Below are positions 46,968 through 57,051 of a DNA stretch of 64,000 bases, piece by piece. This stretch comes from Brevibacillus panacihumi (GTDB lineage Bacteria; Bacillota; Bacilli; Brevibacillales; Brevibacillaceae). The stretch lies in the NCBI RefSeq assembly GCF_003710985.1, contig NZ_RHHT01000031.1, forward strand, positions 122,464-186,463, read 5' to 3'. The notes under the pieces are model-generated. The model worked only from the letters and a program-made list of their open reading frames with translations, was not told the DNA's origin and made no database searches. Made by a program: the position numbers and the translations under genes. Numbering within the stretch: position 1 is the stretch's first letter; each line of letters opens with the position of its first letter.

Positions 46968-49046
46968 TCAGGAATCTGCTTCCTCCTGATAGTCACAATT
47001 CGTACATACGATACTGACACCCTGTTTTTTGCGTTTCTTCTCAACAAGCATATGCGAGCATTTCGGACAAGGACGGGCAATCGGTTTGTCCCAAGAAACG
47101 AAATCACACTCCGGATATCGATTGCATCCGTAGAAAATTCTACTCTTCTTAGATTTACGTTCAATAATGGATCCAGTTTCACAAAGCGGGCACTTTACGC
47201 CAATTTCTTTGACAATTGCTTTCGTATTTCTGCAATCCGGGAAGCCCGAGCATGCCAGAAACTTTCCAAACCGGCCAAGCTTGTAGACCATCACACTGCC
47301 GCAGAGCTCGCAATTCTCGTCGGACTCTTCATCCTTGAGTTCGACTTCCTTCATCTCTTCCTCTGCGTAAGCGACTCGCTTGGCAAAATCATCATAGAAC
47401 GAATCCAGAACCTTTACCCAGTCCGTGATCCCCTCCTCCACGGCATCCAGACCTGATTCCATCTTCGCCGTGAATTCCACGTCGAGGATCTCCGGGAAGA
47501 ACTCCTCGATCAGCGTAATGATGATTTCGCCAAGTTCAGTGGGGACGAATCGCTTTTCTTCCAGTGCGACATAGCCACGTTTCTGAACAGTCTCTAGCGT
47601 TGGCGCATACGTGGAAGGCCGTCCGATCCCCAGTTCTTCCAAAGTCTTGACGAGTCGGGCCTCCGAATACCGCGGCGGCGGCTGAGTGAAGTGCTGATTC
47701 GGCTCCAATTCAAGACATTCCAGAACCTGTCCTTCCTCGATCGGCGGCAAGAAGCTTTCCTCTTCCGCGCCATCATCATTTCCTTCAATATATACTTTCA
47801 TAAAACCCGGGAATTTTACCTTGGAACCCGTAGCCCGGAAGAGAACTCCTCCCGCTTCAATGTCGACGCTCATCGTATCCAATACGGCAGAAGCCATTTG
47901 GCTGGCGAGGAAACGCTCCCAGATTAATCGATACAAACGTAGCTGGTCACGGGACAGGAATTGTTTGATCTCATCCGGCGTACGACTCACAGATGTAGGA
48001 CGAATCGCTTCGTGCGCATCTTGTGTATTCTCTTTCTTGGCTTGGACGCGAGGTTCGGTCAAGATGTAGTCTTGGCCATACTTTTCAAGAATGTACTCTT
48101 TCGCTTCCTTTTGTGCCGTCTCGGAGATGCGTGTCGAGTCGGTGCGCATGTACGTAATCAAACCGACTGCGCCTTCCTTGCCGCCGACATCGATCCCCTC
48201 GTACAGCTCTTGCGCGATTCGCATGGTTTTGGCCGTACGGAAGTTCAATTTGCGGGCTGCTTCCTGCTGCAACGAGCTGGTGATGAAAGGGGCAGCCGGG
48301 TTGCGTTTGCGCTCCCGCTTGGTCACCTTCTGAACGGTAAAGGACTGGTCCTTGATTCGTTCGAAGACCTGCTTCACATCATCTTCAGAGGAAAGCTCTA
48401 CCTTCTCTTCCCCATAGCCATAAAACTTAGCCTCAAATTCTTTGCCGTTGCTCAACAGCTTGCTTGCGATTGTCCAGTATTCTTCCGGGACAAACTGCTG
48501 AATCTCCCGCTCGCGATCCATGATCAGCTTCACAGTAACGGACTGTACACGTCCTGCGCTCAGGCCTTTTCGTACTTTTTTCCATAGGATCGGGCTGATG
48601 TTGTATCCGACAAGCCGATCCAGAATGCGCCTTGCCTGCTGCGCATTGACCAGGTCCATGTTGATGTGACGCGGATGCTTGAATGCCTCTTTGATCGCAT
48701 CCTTGGTAATCTCGTTGAAGACGACGCGCAACGGCTGGCTCATATCCAGCCCCAAGTACTGCGCCAAATGCCAAGCAATTGCTTCCCCTTCGCGATCCGG
48801 GTCAGCCGCCAGATAGACTTTCTTTACCTTTTTTGCAGCGTCCTTCAGGCTTTTTAATACGTCACCCTTGCCGCGAATGGTTATGTATTTCGGTTCAAAA
48901 GCACGTGTGACGTCCACACCCATTTGGCTTTTGGGAAGGTCGCGCACATGGCCCATTGATGCTTTTACGATATATTTGCTGCCTAGGTATTTCCCGATGG
49001 TTTTCGCTTTCGCAGGGGATTCTACGATTACGAGCGTGTCAGCCAT
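46968..49046 (-). CDS. topA: DNA topoisomerase I
   Basis: 692 residues, type IA topoisomerase that relaxes negative supercoils. TOPRIM domain ([15 protein letters not shown]), active-site tyrosine in [13 protein letters not shown], then three C-terminal zinc-finger repeats with four cysteines each ([37 protein letters not shown]). GGGGAGG precedes the ATG. Confidence 0.97.
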   Translation of the reverse strand: MADTLVIVESPAKAKTIGKYLGSKYIVKASMGHVRDLPKSQMGVDVTRAFEPKYITIRGKGDVLKSLKDAAKKVKKVYLAADPDREGEAIAWHLAQYLGLDMSQPLRVVFNEITKDAIKEAFKHPRHINMDLVNAQQARRILDRLVGYNISPILWKKVRKGLSAGRVQSVTVKLIMDREREIQQFVPEEYWTIASKLLSNGKEFEAKFYGYGEEKVELSSEDDVKQVFERIKDQSFTVQKVTKRERKRNPAAPFITSSLQQEAARKLNFRTAKTMRIAQELYEGIDVGGKEGAVGLITYMRTDSTRISETAQKEAKEYILEKYGQDYILTEPRVQAKKENTQDAHEAIRPTSVSRTPDEIKQFLSRDQLRLYRLIWERFLASQMASAVLDTMSVDIEAGGVLFRATGSKVKFPGFMKVYIEGNDDGAEEESFLPPIEEGQVLECLELEPNQHFTQPPPRYSEARLVKTLEELGIGRPSTYAPTLETVQKRGYVALEEKRFVPTELGEIIITLIEEFFPEILDVEFTAKMESGLDAVEEGITDWVKVLDSFYDDFAKRVAYAEEEMKEVELKDEESDENCELCGSVMVYKLGRFGKFLACSGFPDCRNTKAIVKEIGVKCPLCETGSIIERKSKKSRIFYGCNRYPECDFVSWDKPIARPCPKCSHMLVEKKRKKQGVSIVCTNCDYQEEADS

Positions 49047-49080
49047 TTTTTTCCTCCCCTTTTAGTAAGGAATCTCCCCT

Positions 49081-49110
49081 ATTATTAATGATGCCAATTA
49101 GATTTGTCAA
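49081..49110 (-). promoter_or_regulatory. Sigma-A promoter for topA
   Basis: Perfect minus-35 TTGACA (49110-49105) and AATAAT (49086-49081) with an 18-base spacer, between dprA and topA. The predicted leader is short, about 30 bases. Confidence 0.7.
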
Positions 49111-49152
49111 ACACTTGAACGCGCAATAGCGCATCAGAATGAGAATGGGGAG

Positions 49153-50265
49153 CTACCTGCGGGCATAATACCCGCCCGGGAGACTGGCAATATGCCCTTT
49201 CGCCTCCAAAATCAGAAGTGTCTGATGCAGCATTCCTCTCTCGGATACGGGGACTGCCAGCAGCAACTCATCAGTGTGAACGCCTTCTTCCGTAAGTCTC
49301 TGGTATACACTCATCTCTTCCTTTGACATCGACAAGATTCGTGTTCCTTCTATATTATTATCTGCTCCGAATGGGGATAAAATATGCTCCCACTCTTCCA
49401 GAATGTCACTGACTTTTGTCACAAGCTTGGCACCTTGCTTCAACAAATTATGCGGTCCTGCACTCAACTCTGAAAAAATCGGTCCCGGGACTGCATACAC
49501 ATCCTTCCCTTGCTCAAGCGCACAGTCTGCCGTGATTAGGGAACCGCTACGCTCCGCTGCTTCCACGATCAGTACGCCAGCACTCAATCCACTGATGATT
49601 CGGTTGCGCTCCGGAAATAGCCCCGGCGTCGCCCGAGTACCAGGAGGATATTCCGAGATGAGCAGGTTCATCGACTCCATTTTGTGGTACAGGTGCCTAT
49701 GTCCTGCCGGATAGATCTGATCGATCCCGCAGCCCATGACTCCAATTGTTCTTCCTCCGTTTTTTATGGCCGTCTCATGCGCTTCCCCATCGATTCCGTA
49801 CGCAAGGCCTGAAATGATCGTAAACCCGGCATGCGCCAGCTCTTTTGTCAGGGTAGCGCATACGGCACGGCCGTACGGAGATGGCTTGCGCGATCCCACG
49901 ACGCCAATCGTTTTCTCATCCAGAAGCAAGGAAGGCTCTCCCCGATAAAAAAGGGCAAGAGGCGGATCCGGTATCTGCCTCAGGCGCTCAGGGTACCCTG
50001 GATCGGTACAAGCAAGGAATCGTACCTTCCTTGTTTCTCGTTCATAGGCGAGCTGCTTCACGGCCTCCATGGGTGACTTTTTGGCGCTCGGCGGAATAGC
50101 TGCATCCTTTATTTTCAATAGTTGAACGAGATCTTCCCAATCTTCCATGGCTGCCGTATATGATCCATAGGTTTCGTAGACAGCGCGGATTCGCTTGCGG
50201 CCAAGCCCTGGGATCATCAACAGAAAATAGAGTATATCCCGCTCCCGGGTGGTCAGATCGTCCAT
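49153..50265 (-). CDS. dprA: DNA-processing protein DprA (Smf)
   Basis: 370 residues. Loads RecA on incoming single-stranded DNA during transformation. N-terminal helix-hairpin-helix/SAM-like part (YFLLMIPGLGRKRIRAVYE), Rossmann-like core (IGVVGSRKPSPYGRAVC, ISGLAYGIDGEAHETAI, EYPPGTRATPGLFPERNRII) and a C-terminal winged domain. Start set at ATG 50265, nine bases after AAGGAG; the long upstream extension runs through the sucD terminator and is not coding. Confidence 0.95.
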   Translation of the reverse strand: MDDLTTRERDILYFLLMIPGLGRKRIRAVYETYGSYTAAMEDWEDLVQLLKIKDAAIPPSAKKSPMEAVKQLAYERETRKVRFLACTDPGYPERLRQIPDPPLALFYRGEPSLLLDEKTIGVVGSRKPSPYGRAVCATLTKELAHAGFTIISGLAYGIDGEAHETAIKNGGRTIGVMGCGIDQIYPAGHRHLYHKMESMNLLISEYPPGTRATPGLFPERNRIISGLSAGVLIVEAAERSGSLITADCALEQGKDVYAVPGPIFSELSAGPHNLLKQGAKLVTKVSDILEEWEHILSPFGADNNIEGTRILSMSKEEMSVYQRLTEEGVHTDELLLAVPVSERGMLHQTLLILEAKGHIASLPGGYYARR

Positions 50266-50350
50266 GATCCATCTCTCCTTCGCCAATGACTGGATTTCTT
50301 GACTGTCGTGGTACTCCAGCACATTGTAGCGAAAGACAAAGGAGGTGTTC

Positions 50351-50390
50351 AAAAAAAGTAAAGACGGACCTGCGTCAGCAAGTCCGTCTT
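50351..50390 (-). terminator. Rho-independent terminator after sucD
   Basis: AAGACGGAC pairs perfectly with GTCCGTCTT across a 12-base loop, followed by TACTTTTTTT. Confidence 0.9.
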
Positions 50391-50409
50391 CCATCATACG
50401 TTGATCGAC

Positions 50410-51312
50410 TTATTTCGACATTACTTTGTCCAGCATGCCGCGCTCTTTCAACACTTCTACCAGCGTTTCACCGATGGCAGCAGGTGTTTTAGCTACGCGA
50501 ACACCGCAGGATTCCAGCTTCGCGATTTTCTCAGCAGCAGTACCTTTTCCGCCGGAAATGATCGCGCCAGCATGACCCATGCGTTTTCCTGGAGGCGCTG
50601 TTTGACCGCCGATGAAGCCTACTACTGGCTTCTTCATGTTGGCAGCGATCCAGTCAGCTGCTTCCTCTTCTGCAGTACCACCGATTTCGCCAATCATGAT
50701 GACTGCTTCAGTGTCTGGGTCTTCGTTGAACATTTTCAGAACATCGATGAACTCCATGCCTTTTACAGGGTCCCCACCGATACCTACAGCAGTGGATTGA
50801 CCAATGCCGCGAGTAGAGGTTTGGTGAACTGCTTCATAAGTCAGGGTACCAGAGCGGGATACGATACCCACTTTACCTGGAGTATGGATATAGCCTGGCA
50901 TGATACCGATTTTGCACTCGCCTGGTGTGATAACGCCTGGGCAGTTAGGACCAATCAGTTTGGTTTTCTTGCCTTCCATGTAGCGTTTTACTTTTACCAT
51001 GTCGAGGACTGGAATACCCTCTGTGATGCAGATCACGAGGTCCAGCTCAGCGTCGACTGCTTCCATGATCGCATCTGCTGCGAAAGGAGGAGCTACGTAG
51101 ATAACAGATGCATTCGCGCCTGTTTTTTCTACTGCTTCCGCTACTGTATTGAAAATCGGAATACCGTCTACCTCTGTTCCACCTTTACCAGGTGTTACAC
51201 CGCCCACCATTTGCGTACCGTATTCAACAGCACCGCGAGTGTGGAACAAACCAGTAGCACCGGTGATCCCTTGTGTAATCACTTTTGTATGTTTATTAAC
51301 GAGAATACTCAT
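50410..51312 (-). CDS. sucD: Succinyl-CoA synthetase, alpha subunit
   Basis: 300 residues; TCA cycle, forms succinyl-CoA or ATP with SucC. CoA-binding Rossmann domain ([20 protein letters not shown]) and ligase domain with the phospho-histidine in [16 protein letters not shown]. Two genes of one operon with sucC, ending at a strong terminator. Confidence 0.98.
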   Translation of the reverse strand: MSILVNKHTKVITQGITGATGLFHTRGAVEYGTQMVGGVTPGKGGTEVDGIPIFNTVAEAVEKTGANASVIYVAPPFAADAIMEAVDAELDLVICITEGIPVLDMVKVKRYMEGKKTKLIGPNCPGVITPGECKIGIMPGYIHTPGKVGIVSRSGTLTYEAVHQTSTRGIGQSTAVGIGGDPVKGMEFIDVLKMFNEDPDTEAVIMIGEIGGTAEEEAADWIAANMKKPVVGFIGGQTAPPGKRMGHAGAIISGGKGTAAEKIAKLESCGVRVAKTPAAIGETLVEVLKERGMLDKVMSK

Positions 51313-51355
51313 CGCGTATTTTTCCCACCTTTTTTAACGTATCTGATCGTCTAGT

Positions 51356-52516
51356 TTACTTCACCAAAGATACGATTTTCTCAGCGCCATCAGCCATGGA
51401 TTCTGCAGCTACGATGTTCAAACCGGACTCGTTGAGAATTTTCTTTCCGAGTTCCACGTTGGTGCCTTCGAGGCGAACAACCAGTGGTTTGTCCAATTTG
51501 ATTTGTTTCGCTGCATTGACAACGCCATTTGCAATGACGTCACATTTCATGATGCCGCCGAAGATGTTGACAAAAATACCTTTTACTTTTTCATCGCGAA
51601 GGATGATTTTGAAAGCCTCGGTAACTTTTTCTTCAGTAGCTCCGCCACCTACATCAAGGAAGTTGGCTGGGTCGCCACCGTAGAATTTCACGATGTCCAT
51701 AGTAGCCATCGCCAGACCAGCACCGTTTACCATGCAACCGATGTTGCCATCGAGCGCGATGTATGCCAGGTCGAATTTGGAAGCTTCGATTTCCTTCTCG
51801 TCTTCTTCATCCAGGTCGCGCAGCGCTACGATGTCAGGGTGACGGTAGAGCGCGTTGCTGTCGAAGTTCAGTTTGGCATCCAGGGCCATTACTTCACCGT
51901 CGCCTGTTACAACGAGCGGGTTAATTTCTGCAATAGAGCAATCTTTTTCAACGAAAGCTTGGTAGAGGCTCATCATGAACTTCGCTGCTTTGTTGATCAG
52001 TTCTTTTGGAATATTGATCGCGTAAGCCAGTCTGCGCGCTTGGAAAGCATTCAGACCAGTTACCGGGTCGATTACTTCTTTGAAGATTTTTTCTGGAGTG
52101 CGTTCAGCTACTTCTTCAATCTCTGTACCGCCCTCTTCAGAAGCCATCATGACGACGCTGCCTGTTGCACGGTCAACGACGACACCAACGTAGTATTCTT
52201 TTTTGATGTCGCAGCCTTGCTCGATCAGAAGGCGTTTTACTTCTTTCCCTTCTGGACCTGTTTGGTGGGTGACGAGCACTTTACCCAAAATTTCTTGGGC
52301 GTATGTACGCACCTCGTCAAGATTTTTCGCAACTTTTACGCCGCCTGCTTTACCGCGTCCACCTGCATGAATCTGAGCTTTTACTACATTGACTTGAGTA
52401 CCGAGTGCTTTGGCAGCTTCCACTGCCTCTTCCACTGTAAAGGCTACGCGGCCTTCAGGGACTTTTACACCGTACTGTTTAAGTATCTCTTTACCTTGAT
52501 ACTCATGAATGTTCAT
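51356..52516 (-). CDS. sucC: Succinyl-CoA synthetase, beta subunit (ADP-forming)
   Basis: 386 residues. ATP-grasp domain ([38 protein letters not shown]) and the C-terminal domain ([38 protein letters not shown]). Start set at ATG 52516, seven bases after GGAGG; the preceding 27 codons of open frame are the leader. Confidence 0.98.
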   Translation of the reverse strand: MNIHEYQGKEILKQYGVKVPEGRVAFTVEEAVEAAKALGTQVNVVKAQIHAGGRGKAGGVKVAKNLDEVRTYAQEILGKVLVTHQTGPEGKEVKRLLIEQGCDIKKEYYVGVVVDRATGSVVMMASEEGGTEIEEVAERTPEKIFKEVIDPVTGLNAFQARRLAYAINIPKELINKAAKFMMSLYQAFVEKDCSIAEINPLVVTGDGEVMALDAKLNFDSNALYRHPDIVALRDLDEEDEKEIEASKFDLAYIALDGNIGCMVNGAGLAMATMDIVKFYGGDPANFLDVGGGATEEKVTEAFKIILRDEKVKGIFVNIFGGIMKCDVIANGVVNAAKQIKLDKPLVVRLEGTNVELGKKILNESGLNIVAAESMADGAEKIVSLVK

Positions 52517-52644
52517 TCTCCATCCTCCTATGGCAGATAAAGATCGGCAGGTATTTTGACAGGGCAGAAAACGAACTGTCCCAGTCAAACCCTCCACTAT
52601 CAGTGCAACAGTTCTATTCTACGACAAAACTTGCAAAAGTGGTA

Positions 52645-52673
52645 GTAATATGTTTCTCATTTATCCTGACCAA
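52645..52673 (-). promoter_or_regulatory. Possible promoter for sucCD
   Basis: TTGGTC (52673-52668) and TATTAC (52650-52645), 17-base spacer, about 130 bases before sucC. Both hexamers are only partial matches. It overlaps the micro-ORF. Confidence 0.35.
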
Positions 52674-52689
52674 TATAGATCTGATTCAT
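52657..52689 (-). CDS. Possible 10-codon micro-ORF MNQIYIGQDK
   Basis: ATG at 52689, with a strong GAGGAGGGG a few bases upstream that overlaps the stop of the lipoprotein gene, followed by nine further codons and TGA. Too short to judge as a protein; the quality of its ribosome binding site is the only evidence. It could be a coupled leader peptide or a chance ORF upstream of sucC. Confidence 0.25.
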   Translation of the reverse strand: MNQIYIGQDK

Positions 52690-52700
52690 GAGTCCCCTCC

Positions 52701-53756
52701 TCATTTTCCAGACGAATCAAGGAGTTTCAGAATATACTGGTCAGCTTGATTATGCGAAAACCACGAGTTTTCAAACTGAAAATAGTGCGGGTAAATCGTG
52801 ACGAAACGTGTCGAATCCCCTGTAACAAAATGTAATACAAAGCGAGGCTTTCCTGGCTGAGCAGGTGCTTCGGCCAATGAAGCAGCTCCTTTGATCGTCC
52901 GTACGATCTCATGAGCCATTCCTTGCTTGATGGTCGTAGCCGTCAGGTCGATTTCCTTGTTCTCAATCTGTTCCGTTTCTGTCGCTTCGACTCGCAGCTT
53001 CGTCGCTTTGAAGAGCTTCTCCAGCGGATCTGCGGCTTTCTCCTGTGGAGGCAGCCATGAAGTCAATTGCGAAAACAAGGAACCCTCCACATGGTAGATA
53101 TGTGTCTCCCTGCCGAATGGGATGGAGATGAGGGTCGGCGTCAGAACCGTGACCTCCATGGGTCGTTCGTTAGAATGGATCCTCATCCTGTAATACGGAT
53201 GCAGCGGATATTGCCTTTTCCCTTGCTCACGTTCGGGATCCGCTTCCCGAAGGATTTGTTTTACGACGTCCCGCTCAGAGTCCAGCAATAATTTGGTCGA
53301 GGAAAGATCCTCGGCAGTGAGGAAAATACTATTCATTTCCTGAGAGACAATTCCTAAGCCGGTCTGTCGGTGTATCCACTCGTAAAAACGGATGGCTCCG
53401 GGACCTCGGAACGTTCGATCCCCGTACTGACTGGCTTTTTCACCAATCGAAACAACCAGTGGCGCCAGATTTTTCCTGTACAAAACAAGTGTAAAACGCA
53501 CATCCTCCTGTTTTAACGGATCAGGCGATACTTCCAGCTCGTTTCCTTGCTCGGCAAGTTCTTCGAGAAAAACGGGCATATTCAGTGGAATTTCCTGCCC
53601 ATCCGTAGACATGACAGTCACCTTTTCAACTGCACCCAATTCTGTTTCGATACTTCCTCTCATGTCGGATCGGACAGTCTGGTCCTGGGAACACCCAGTT
53701 ACCAATAAACCAGCTACCAGTATACGAAACAGGTAAGCACGAAAAGACGATTTCAT
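52701..53756 (-). CDS. Lipoprotein of unknown function
   Basis: 351 residues, not recognised as a named family. A signal peptide with lipobox LLVTGC near residues 17-22 marks it as a membrane-anchored lipoprotein. The rest looks like a soluble extracytoplasmic protein with two similar-looking beta-rich parts; no catalytic motif was seen. Start set at ATG 53756 (MKSSFRAYLFRILVAGLL), eight bases after GGGAGG. It lies between sucC and the AlbA_2 gene. Confidence 0.8.
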   Translation of the reverse strand: MKSSFRAYLFRILVAGLLVTGCSQDQTVRSDMRGSIETELGAVEKVTVMSTDGQEIPLNMPVFLEELAEQGNELEVSPDPLKQEDVRFTLVLYRKNLAPLVVSIGEKASQYGDRTFRGPGAIRFYEWIHRQTGLGIVSQEMNSIFLTAEDLSSTKLLLDSERDVVKQILREADPEREQGKRQYPLHPYYRMRIHSNERPMEVTVLTPTLISIPFGRETHIYHVEGSLFSQLTSWLPPQEKAADPLEKLFKATKLRVEATETEQIENKEIDLTATTIKQGMAHEIVRTIKGAASLAEAPAQPGKPRFVLHFVTGDSTRFVTIYPHYFQFENSWFSHNQADQYILKLLDSSGK

Positions 53757-53797
53757 GCATCCAGCCTCCCTTGCGTGTGCATAGTACACTGCATTTG

Positions 53798-54691
53798 CTA
53801 CAGAAGCCCCAATCGACGGCTGATTTCACTTCCCAGCTTGCGCTTCACGTAAATCTCTCCGATCTGATGCGGATCTTTCACCAGGACAGATCGATTGTTG
53901 GTCCGAATGACGACGTACTTTTCCCCATTTTTATCCAAACCGCAAATTAATTCGGAGGATACCTCGACAAAGATGGCAACGACGTATTTATCCATGACTT
54001 TCTTCAGGGAAATCTTGGGGAACGGCGTGAGGAAAGGTGATGTTTTGTCTTGTATGTATTGCGTGATGGCCAAAAGATACTTATCCGGGTCCCCGTACTG
54101 TTCGATTTCGTGATTGACGCCGACAATCTCCCCTTCATCCGTAATGCCAAGGAACAGATTCCCGTTGTTCGAGTTGGCAAATGCCACAACGGTCTTGATG
54201 ATGCCGCTTTTGGACAGCAGAAAATCACGCTTGAACTCTATCATATCATTTTCGCCCAACTGTGTTGCTACCTGTGGATCCTCTACGCGGCCCAAATAGC
54301 GGAATCGGCTGATCGCTCCCAGACGATACACATACTCCTCAAAAATATCGGCTGGCAGCGAGATGTCTTCCAGGACAGCATCTGTATTCTGCCAAAGTTT
54401 GTAGGTCTGAGGTGAAAAACACATATCAAAAAGGACGATATTGCCAAGTGAACGGATGTTCATCCCGATAGAAGCGGGTTTCTGCGGCAAGACTTGGTAA
54501 TGTGTCTCCCCTTGGGCCAGAAGCACGCCAGCATAAATCAAGGTATCAAAATAATGGCGGGGCAACGTTGCCTTGTGCTTCAACAAGTCGCGGTCATGAC
54601 TGGACGGCGCCGTCCCTTGATACAGGTCAAAGATGACCTTCTCTTCATCCAAAGAAAGGACGACAGCGATAAACGAATACTGTTGGCGCAT
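53798..54691 (-). CDS. AlbA_2 (Schlafen-type) domain protein
   Basis: 297 residues. The C-terminal half holds the AlbA_2 signature: ENDMIEFKRDFLLSKSGIIK, VVAFANSNNGNLFLGITDEG, VGVNHEI and the later VIRTNNRSV block. The N-terminal half is unrecognised. Members are DNA-binding or nuclease-like and many act as regulators or in defence; the function here is unknown. GAGGG is five bases before the ATG. No helicase partner is adjacent. Confidence 0.8.
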   Translation of the reverse strand: MRQQYSFIAVVLSLDEEKVIFDLYQGTAPSSHDRDLLKHKATLPRHYFDTLIYAGVLLAQGETHYQVLPQKPASIGMNIRSLGNIVLFDMCFSPQTYKLWQNTDAVLEDISLPADIFEEYVYRLGAISRFRYLGRVEDPQVATQLGENDMIEFKRDFLLSKSGIIKTVVAFANSNNGNLFLGITDEGEIVGVNHEIEQYGDPDKYLLAITQYIQDKTSPFLTPFPKISLKKVMDKYVVAIFVEVSSELICGLDKNGEKYVVIRTNNRSVLVKDPHQIGEIYVKRKLGSEISRRLGLL

Positions 54692-54810
54692 GGCTTCCCT
54701 CTATTTCGCGTTTTGGCTTCTCAATTGTTGGTCATATTTTATCGCAATCTTCCCGTAATTGACTAGTCATTTCTCACTATTGCCCGCTTTAGACCTAATA
54801 CAAAAGAACT

Positions 54811-54852
54811 AAAAAAGCGAGCGGCACTTCCAAATCAGGAAGGCCACACGCC
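54811..54852 (-). terminator. Rho-independent terminator after the SCP2 gene
   Basis: A GC-rich stem (GGCGTGTGGCCTTCC against GGAAGTGCCGCTCGC, with a bulge and a mismatch) around TGATTT, followed by TTTTTT. Confidence 0.75.
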
Positions 54853-54882
54853 TTATATGGACGCTTATTCGACTCTGATTTT

Positions 54883-55215
54883 TCAGGATTGATAGGTCTG
54901 TAATATCGTTTGCAATTTTAGAGAAAGGCCCATTGCCCCCTTAATCTTCAGTTTCCCCATCATAAAAGCGGTGGTCGGATTTAATTTGCCATGAACGAGC
55001 TTGATAAAATTCTCGTCGGAGAGCTCCAATGTACATCCCGCTTCTTCAGTTGCTCCTTTTTCATATGTAGCTTGACTATTCTCAATTTTCACCTGATAGG
55101 TACCGCCATCTGCTCCGCTCAATTGAAAGTGGTAAACCGCCGTCATTCCTTCGATCCCATGAGGGTTTGAGTTCATTTTCTCCAATAGGCTTGCAAGGGT
55201 TTGTTCTACCGACAT
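54883..55215 (-). CDS. SCP2 sterol-binding domain protein
   Basis: 110 residues, one SCP2 domain: GMTAVYHFQLSGADGGTYQV, then CTLELSDENFIKLVHGKLNP and the C-terminal AFMMGKLKIKGAMGLSLKLQ. The fold has a lipid-binding cavity; ligand unknown. Good ribosome binding site (GGAG, eight bases). Single-gene unit with its own terminator. A squalene-hopene cyclase gene is 4 kb away, but a functional link is only speculation. Confidence 0.9.
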   Translation of the reverse strand: MSVEQTLASLLEKMNSNPHGIEGMTAVYHFQLSGADGGTYQVKIENSQATYEKGATEEAGCTLELSDENFIKLVHGKLNPTTAFMMGKLKIKGAMGLSLKLQTILQTYQS

Positions 55216-55266
55216 CTTGCTTTCTCCTCTCTTTGCTTTTTCTTCTCTTGTATCTGCTCCCGATAT

Positions 55267-55290
55267 AAAAAGAGCCGGGAACCCCCGGCT
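55267..55290 (-). terminator. Rho-independent terminator after the YbjQ gene
   Basis: AGCCGGG and CCCGGCT form a perfect stem across GGTT directly after the stop codon, followed by CTTTTTAT. Confidence 0.85.
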
Positions 55291-55604
55291 TATTTCACGC
55301 GTACAGCAGTGCCTGTTGCAATCACCATCATCATGCCTTCTCGCAGCGTTTCAAAGTCGAGATCGACACCAATTACAGCGTTGGCACCCAAAGAACGGGC
55401 TTTTTCCGTCATCTCTCGAAGAGCCAGCTCGCGGCCCTCGGACAGTTTGCTTTCATAGGATCCGCTTCTGCCTCCGATAATGTCGGTTATCCCCGCTAGA
55501 AAATCACGGACAACGTTCGCCCCCATAATTACTTCTCCACTGACGATACCCAGATATTCCGTTACTTCTTTCCCTTGAAGGGTGTTGGTGGTTGATACGA
55601 TCAT
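55290..55604 (-). CDS. YbjQ family (UPF0145) protein
   Basis: 104 residues, full-length match to the YbjQ family: [40 protein letters not shown] and [19 protein letters not shown]. The fold is a small ring-forming domain; function unknown, sometimes labelled heavy-metal binding without proof. GAGGAGG precedes the ATG. Confidence 0.92.
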   Translation of the reverse strand: MIVSTTNTLQGKEVTEYLGIVSGEVIMGANVVRDFLAGITDIIGGRSGSYESKLSEGRELALREMTEKARSLGANAVIGVDLDFETLREGMMMVIATGTAVRVK

Positions 55605-55750
55605 TTTTGCAGCCTCCTCAACTTATCAGTCACTCTATTCTTTACTACGATTGAAAATCGATCCAGTTTCGTTGCATTGGCTTCATCCATTATCCAAAAG
55701 TGTATGTTTCGCGGGCAATCCCTATTCCCCGTAATGTATCGGGCTCCTTC

Positions 55751-56557
55751 CTAGAGTACCGTACCAGCGATCCGTTGCTTTGTCGATGTAGACAGCAGGC
55801 TGGCTTTCTCAATCAACTCCCGAAACGAATAGGTAAAAAAGTTCGGATCGAGATAGCCATTAACATGACCGACGGCTGCTGATACCTGCATGTGACGAAT
55901 CCCGATCGGTGTTTCCATCTGATCGATATAGGAAAGGATTCGATCGTCGTCTGCCGTAGAAATGACGACAAACTCGTCGCCAGCGTATCTGCTTACATGG
56001 TCATATCTTTCGTCCATCATGGTGGCAAGCAAGGAGGAATATTCCCGAATGACATCATCACCAAATGGATGACCGTACAGTTTGTTAATTTGCCCGAAAT
56101 TGTTCAGGTCAATAAATAGCAGGTGGAACGGTTTTTTTTCATATAATAAGCGCTCACCAATCGTTTGAATGTAGGGAGCGCGAAATAATCCCGTTAACGG
56201 ATCTCGAAATTCAGCCAATTTGATCATGATGTTCTCTCTTGTTATCCAGCCTGCCAATTCGTCCTCCGCCATGATCAGAGCCTGCTCAACTCCGTGTTCC
56301 TCCATCAATCTGCCTGCATCCCAAACCGTCTGATCCGAGGATATACAAATAGGCCCCGGACTCATGGCATCCGCGACGATTCGATTGGGATGAGAAGCAA
56401 AAATATCCCTTGGTGTGAGCATGCCGATCACTTCGCCGTGGTCCATTACAAGCAACGAGCTTACCCGCTGCTCTCTCATTCGCTCGGAAGCATGGGCGAC
56501 ACTCTTATCCGACGTGATCGTATGGAGCATAGTCAGCATCATATCGGAGACCTTCAT
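55751..56557 (-). CDS. CBS-pair / AGDEF-variant diguanylate cyclase-like protein
   Basis: 268 residues. Two CBS domains (about 1-115: MKVSDMMLTMLHTITSDKSV, VIGMLTPRDIFASHPNRIVA, then MSPGPICISSDQTVWDAGRL) form a ligand-sensing module, followed by a GGDEF-family domain. In it, LFIDLNNFGQINKLYGHPFG keeps metal- and substrate-binding residues, and the signature is AGDEF (SRYAGDEFVVIS). The inhibitory I-site position reads ExxD rather than RxxD. It could make cyclic di-GMP in response to a nucleotide bound by the CBS pair. The start overlaps the upstream gene by four bases. Confidence 0.9.
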   Translation of the reverse strand: MKVSDMMLTMLHTITSDKSVAHASERMREQRVSSLLVMDHGEVIGMLTPRDIFASHPNRIVADAMSPGPICISSDQTVWDAGRLMEEHGVEQALIMAEDELAGWITRENIMIKLAEFRDPLTGLFRAPYIQTIGERLLYEKKPFHLLFIDLNNFGQINKLYGHPFGDDVIREYSSLLATMMDERYDHVSRYAGDEFVVISTADDDRILSYIDQMETPIGIRHMQVSAAVGHVNGYLDPNFFTYSFRELIEKASLLSTSTKQRIAGTVL

Positions 56558-56907
56558 GACAACTCCACCTCACGCTGAACAGTTACGGCAATTTTCAACT
56601 CGGATCGCAACACCATCGAATCGCTGATCATCCGCTCAGCTTCTTCCATGATGATGCCCATCAACAATTTCTCATCCAGCATTTGCAAGAGCGAATTTCG
56701 CAGCAAGACTGCCTCGATTTTGGGATGATCTATCCGAATCAAAGTGAACTGTTCCGGCGAGAGGGCTTCGGCCATTCTCCTCACCGCTTCCGGCCCAATA
56801 GGGGCCTTTTTCCCGACGATCAGCAAGTCTTGCATAGGCGGCACTTCAAATTCCGATATTTTAAGGGAAAGAGTCGCTTTCCTCGAGTAAACGTTTTTAT
56901 CATTCAT
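56554..56907 (-). CDS. Small protein coupled to the CBS-AGDEF gene, unknown function
   Basis: 117 residues, not recognised. It starts MNDKNVYSRKATLSLKISEF, with GGAGG nine bases upstream; mixed alpha/beta, no membrane segment. ATGA overlap with the CBS-AGDEF gene means the two are translated together, so it is likely a partner or regulator of that signalling protein. Confidence 0.75.
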   Translation of the reverse strand: MNDKNVYSRKATLSLKISEFEVPPMQDLLIVGKKAPIGPEAVRRMAEALSPEQFTLIRIDHPKIEAVLLRNSLLQMLDEKLLMGIIMEEAERMISDSMVLRSELKIAVTVQREVELS

Positions 56908-57051
56908 ACCACTATTCCTCCAACGTTGTCACTGCCCCTTTTTATTCCCTTGGCAAGTTTTCCCGTATTACCGAAAATTTCAATTCGCGAGTGGGAAGAG
57001 GCTTAAACAGGCATATAGAGAAGAATTTGCGTATCCAGATGCACGGAGCAT

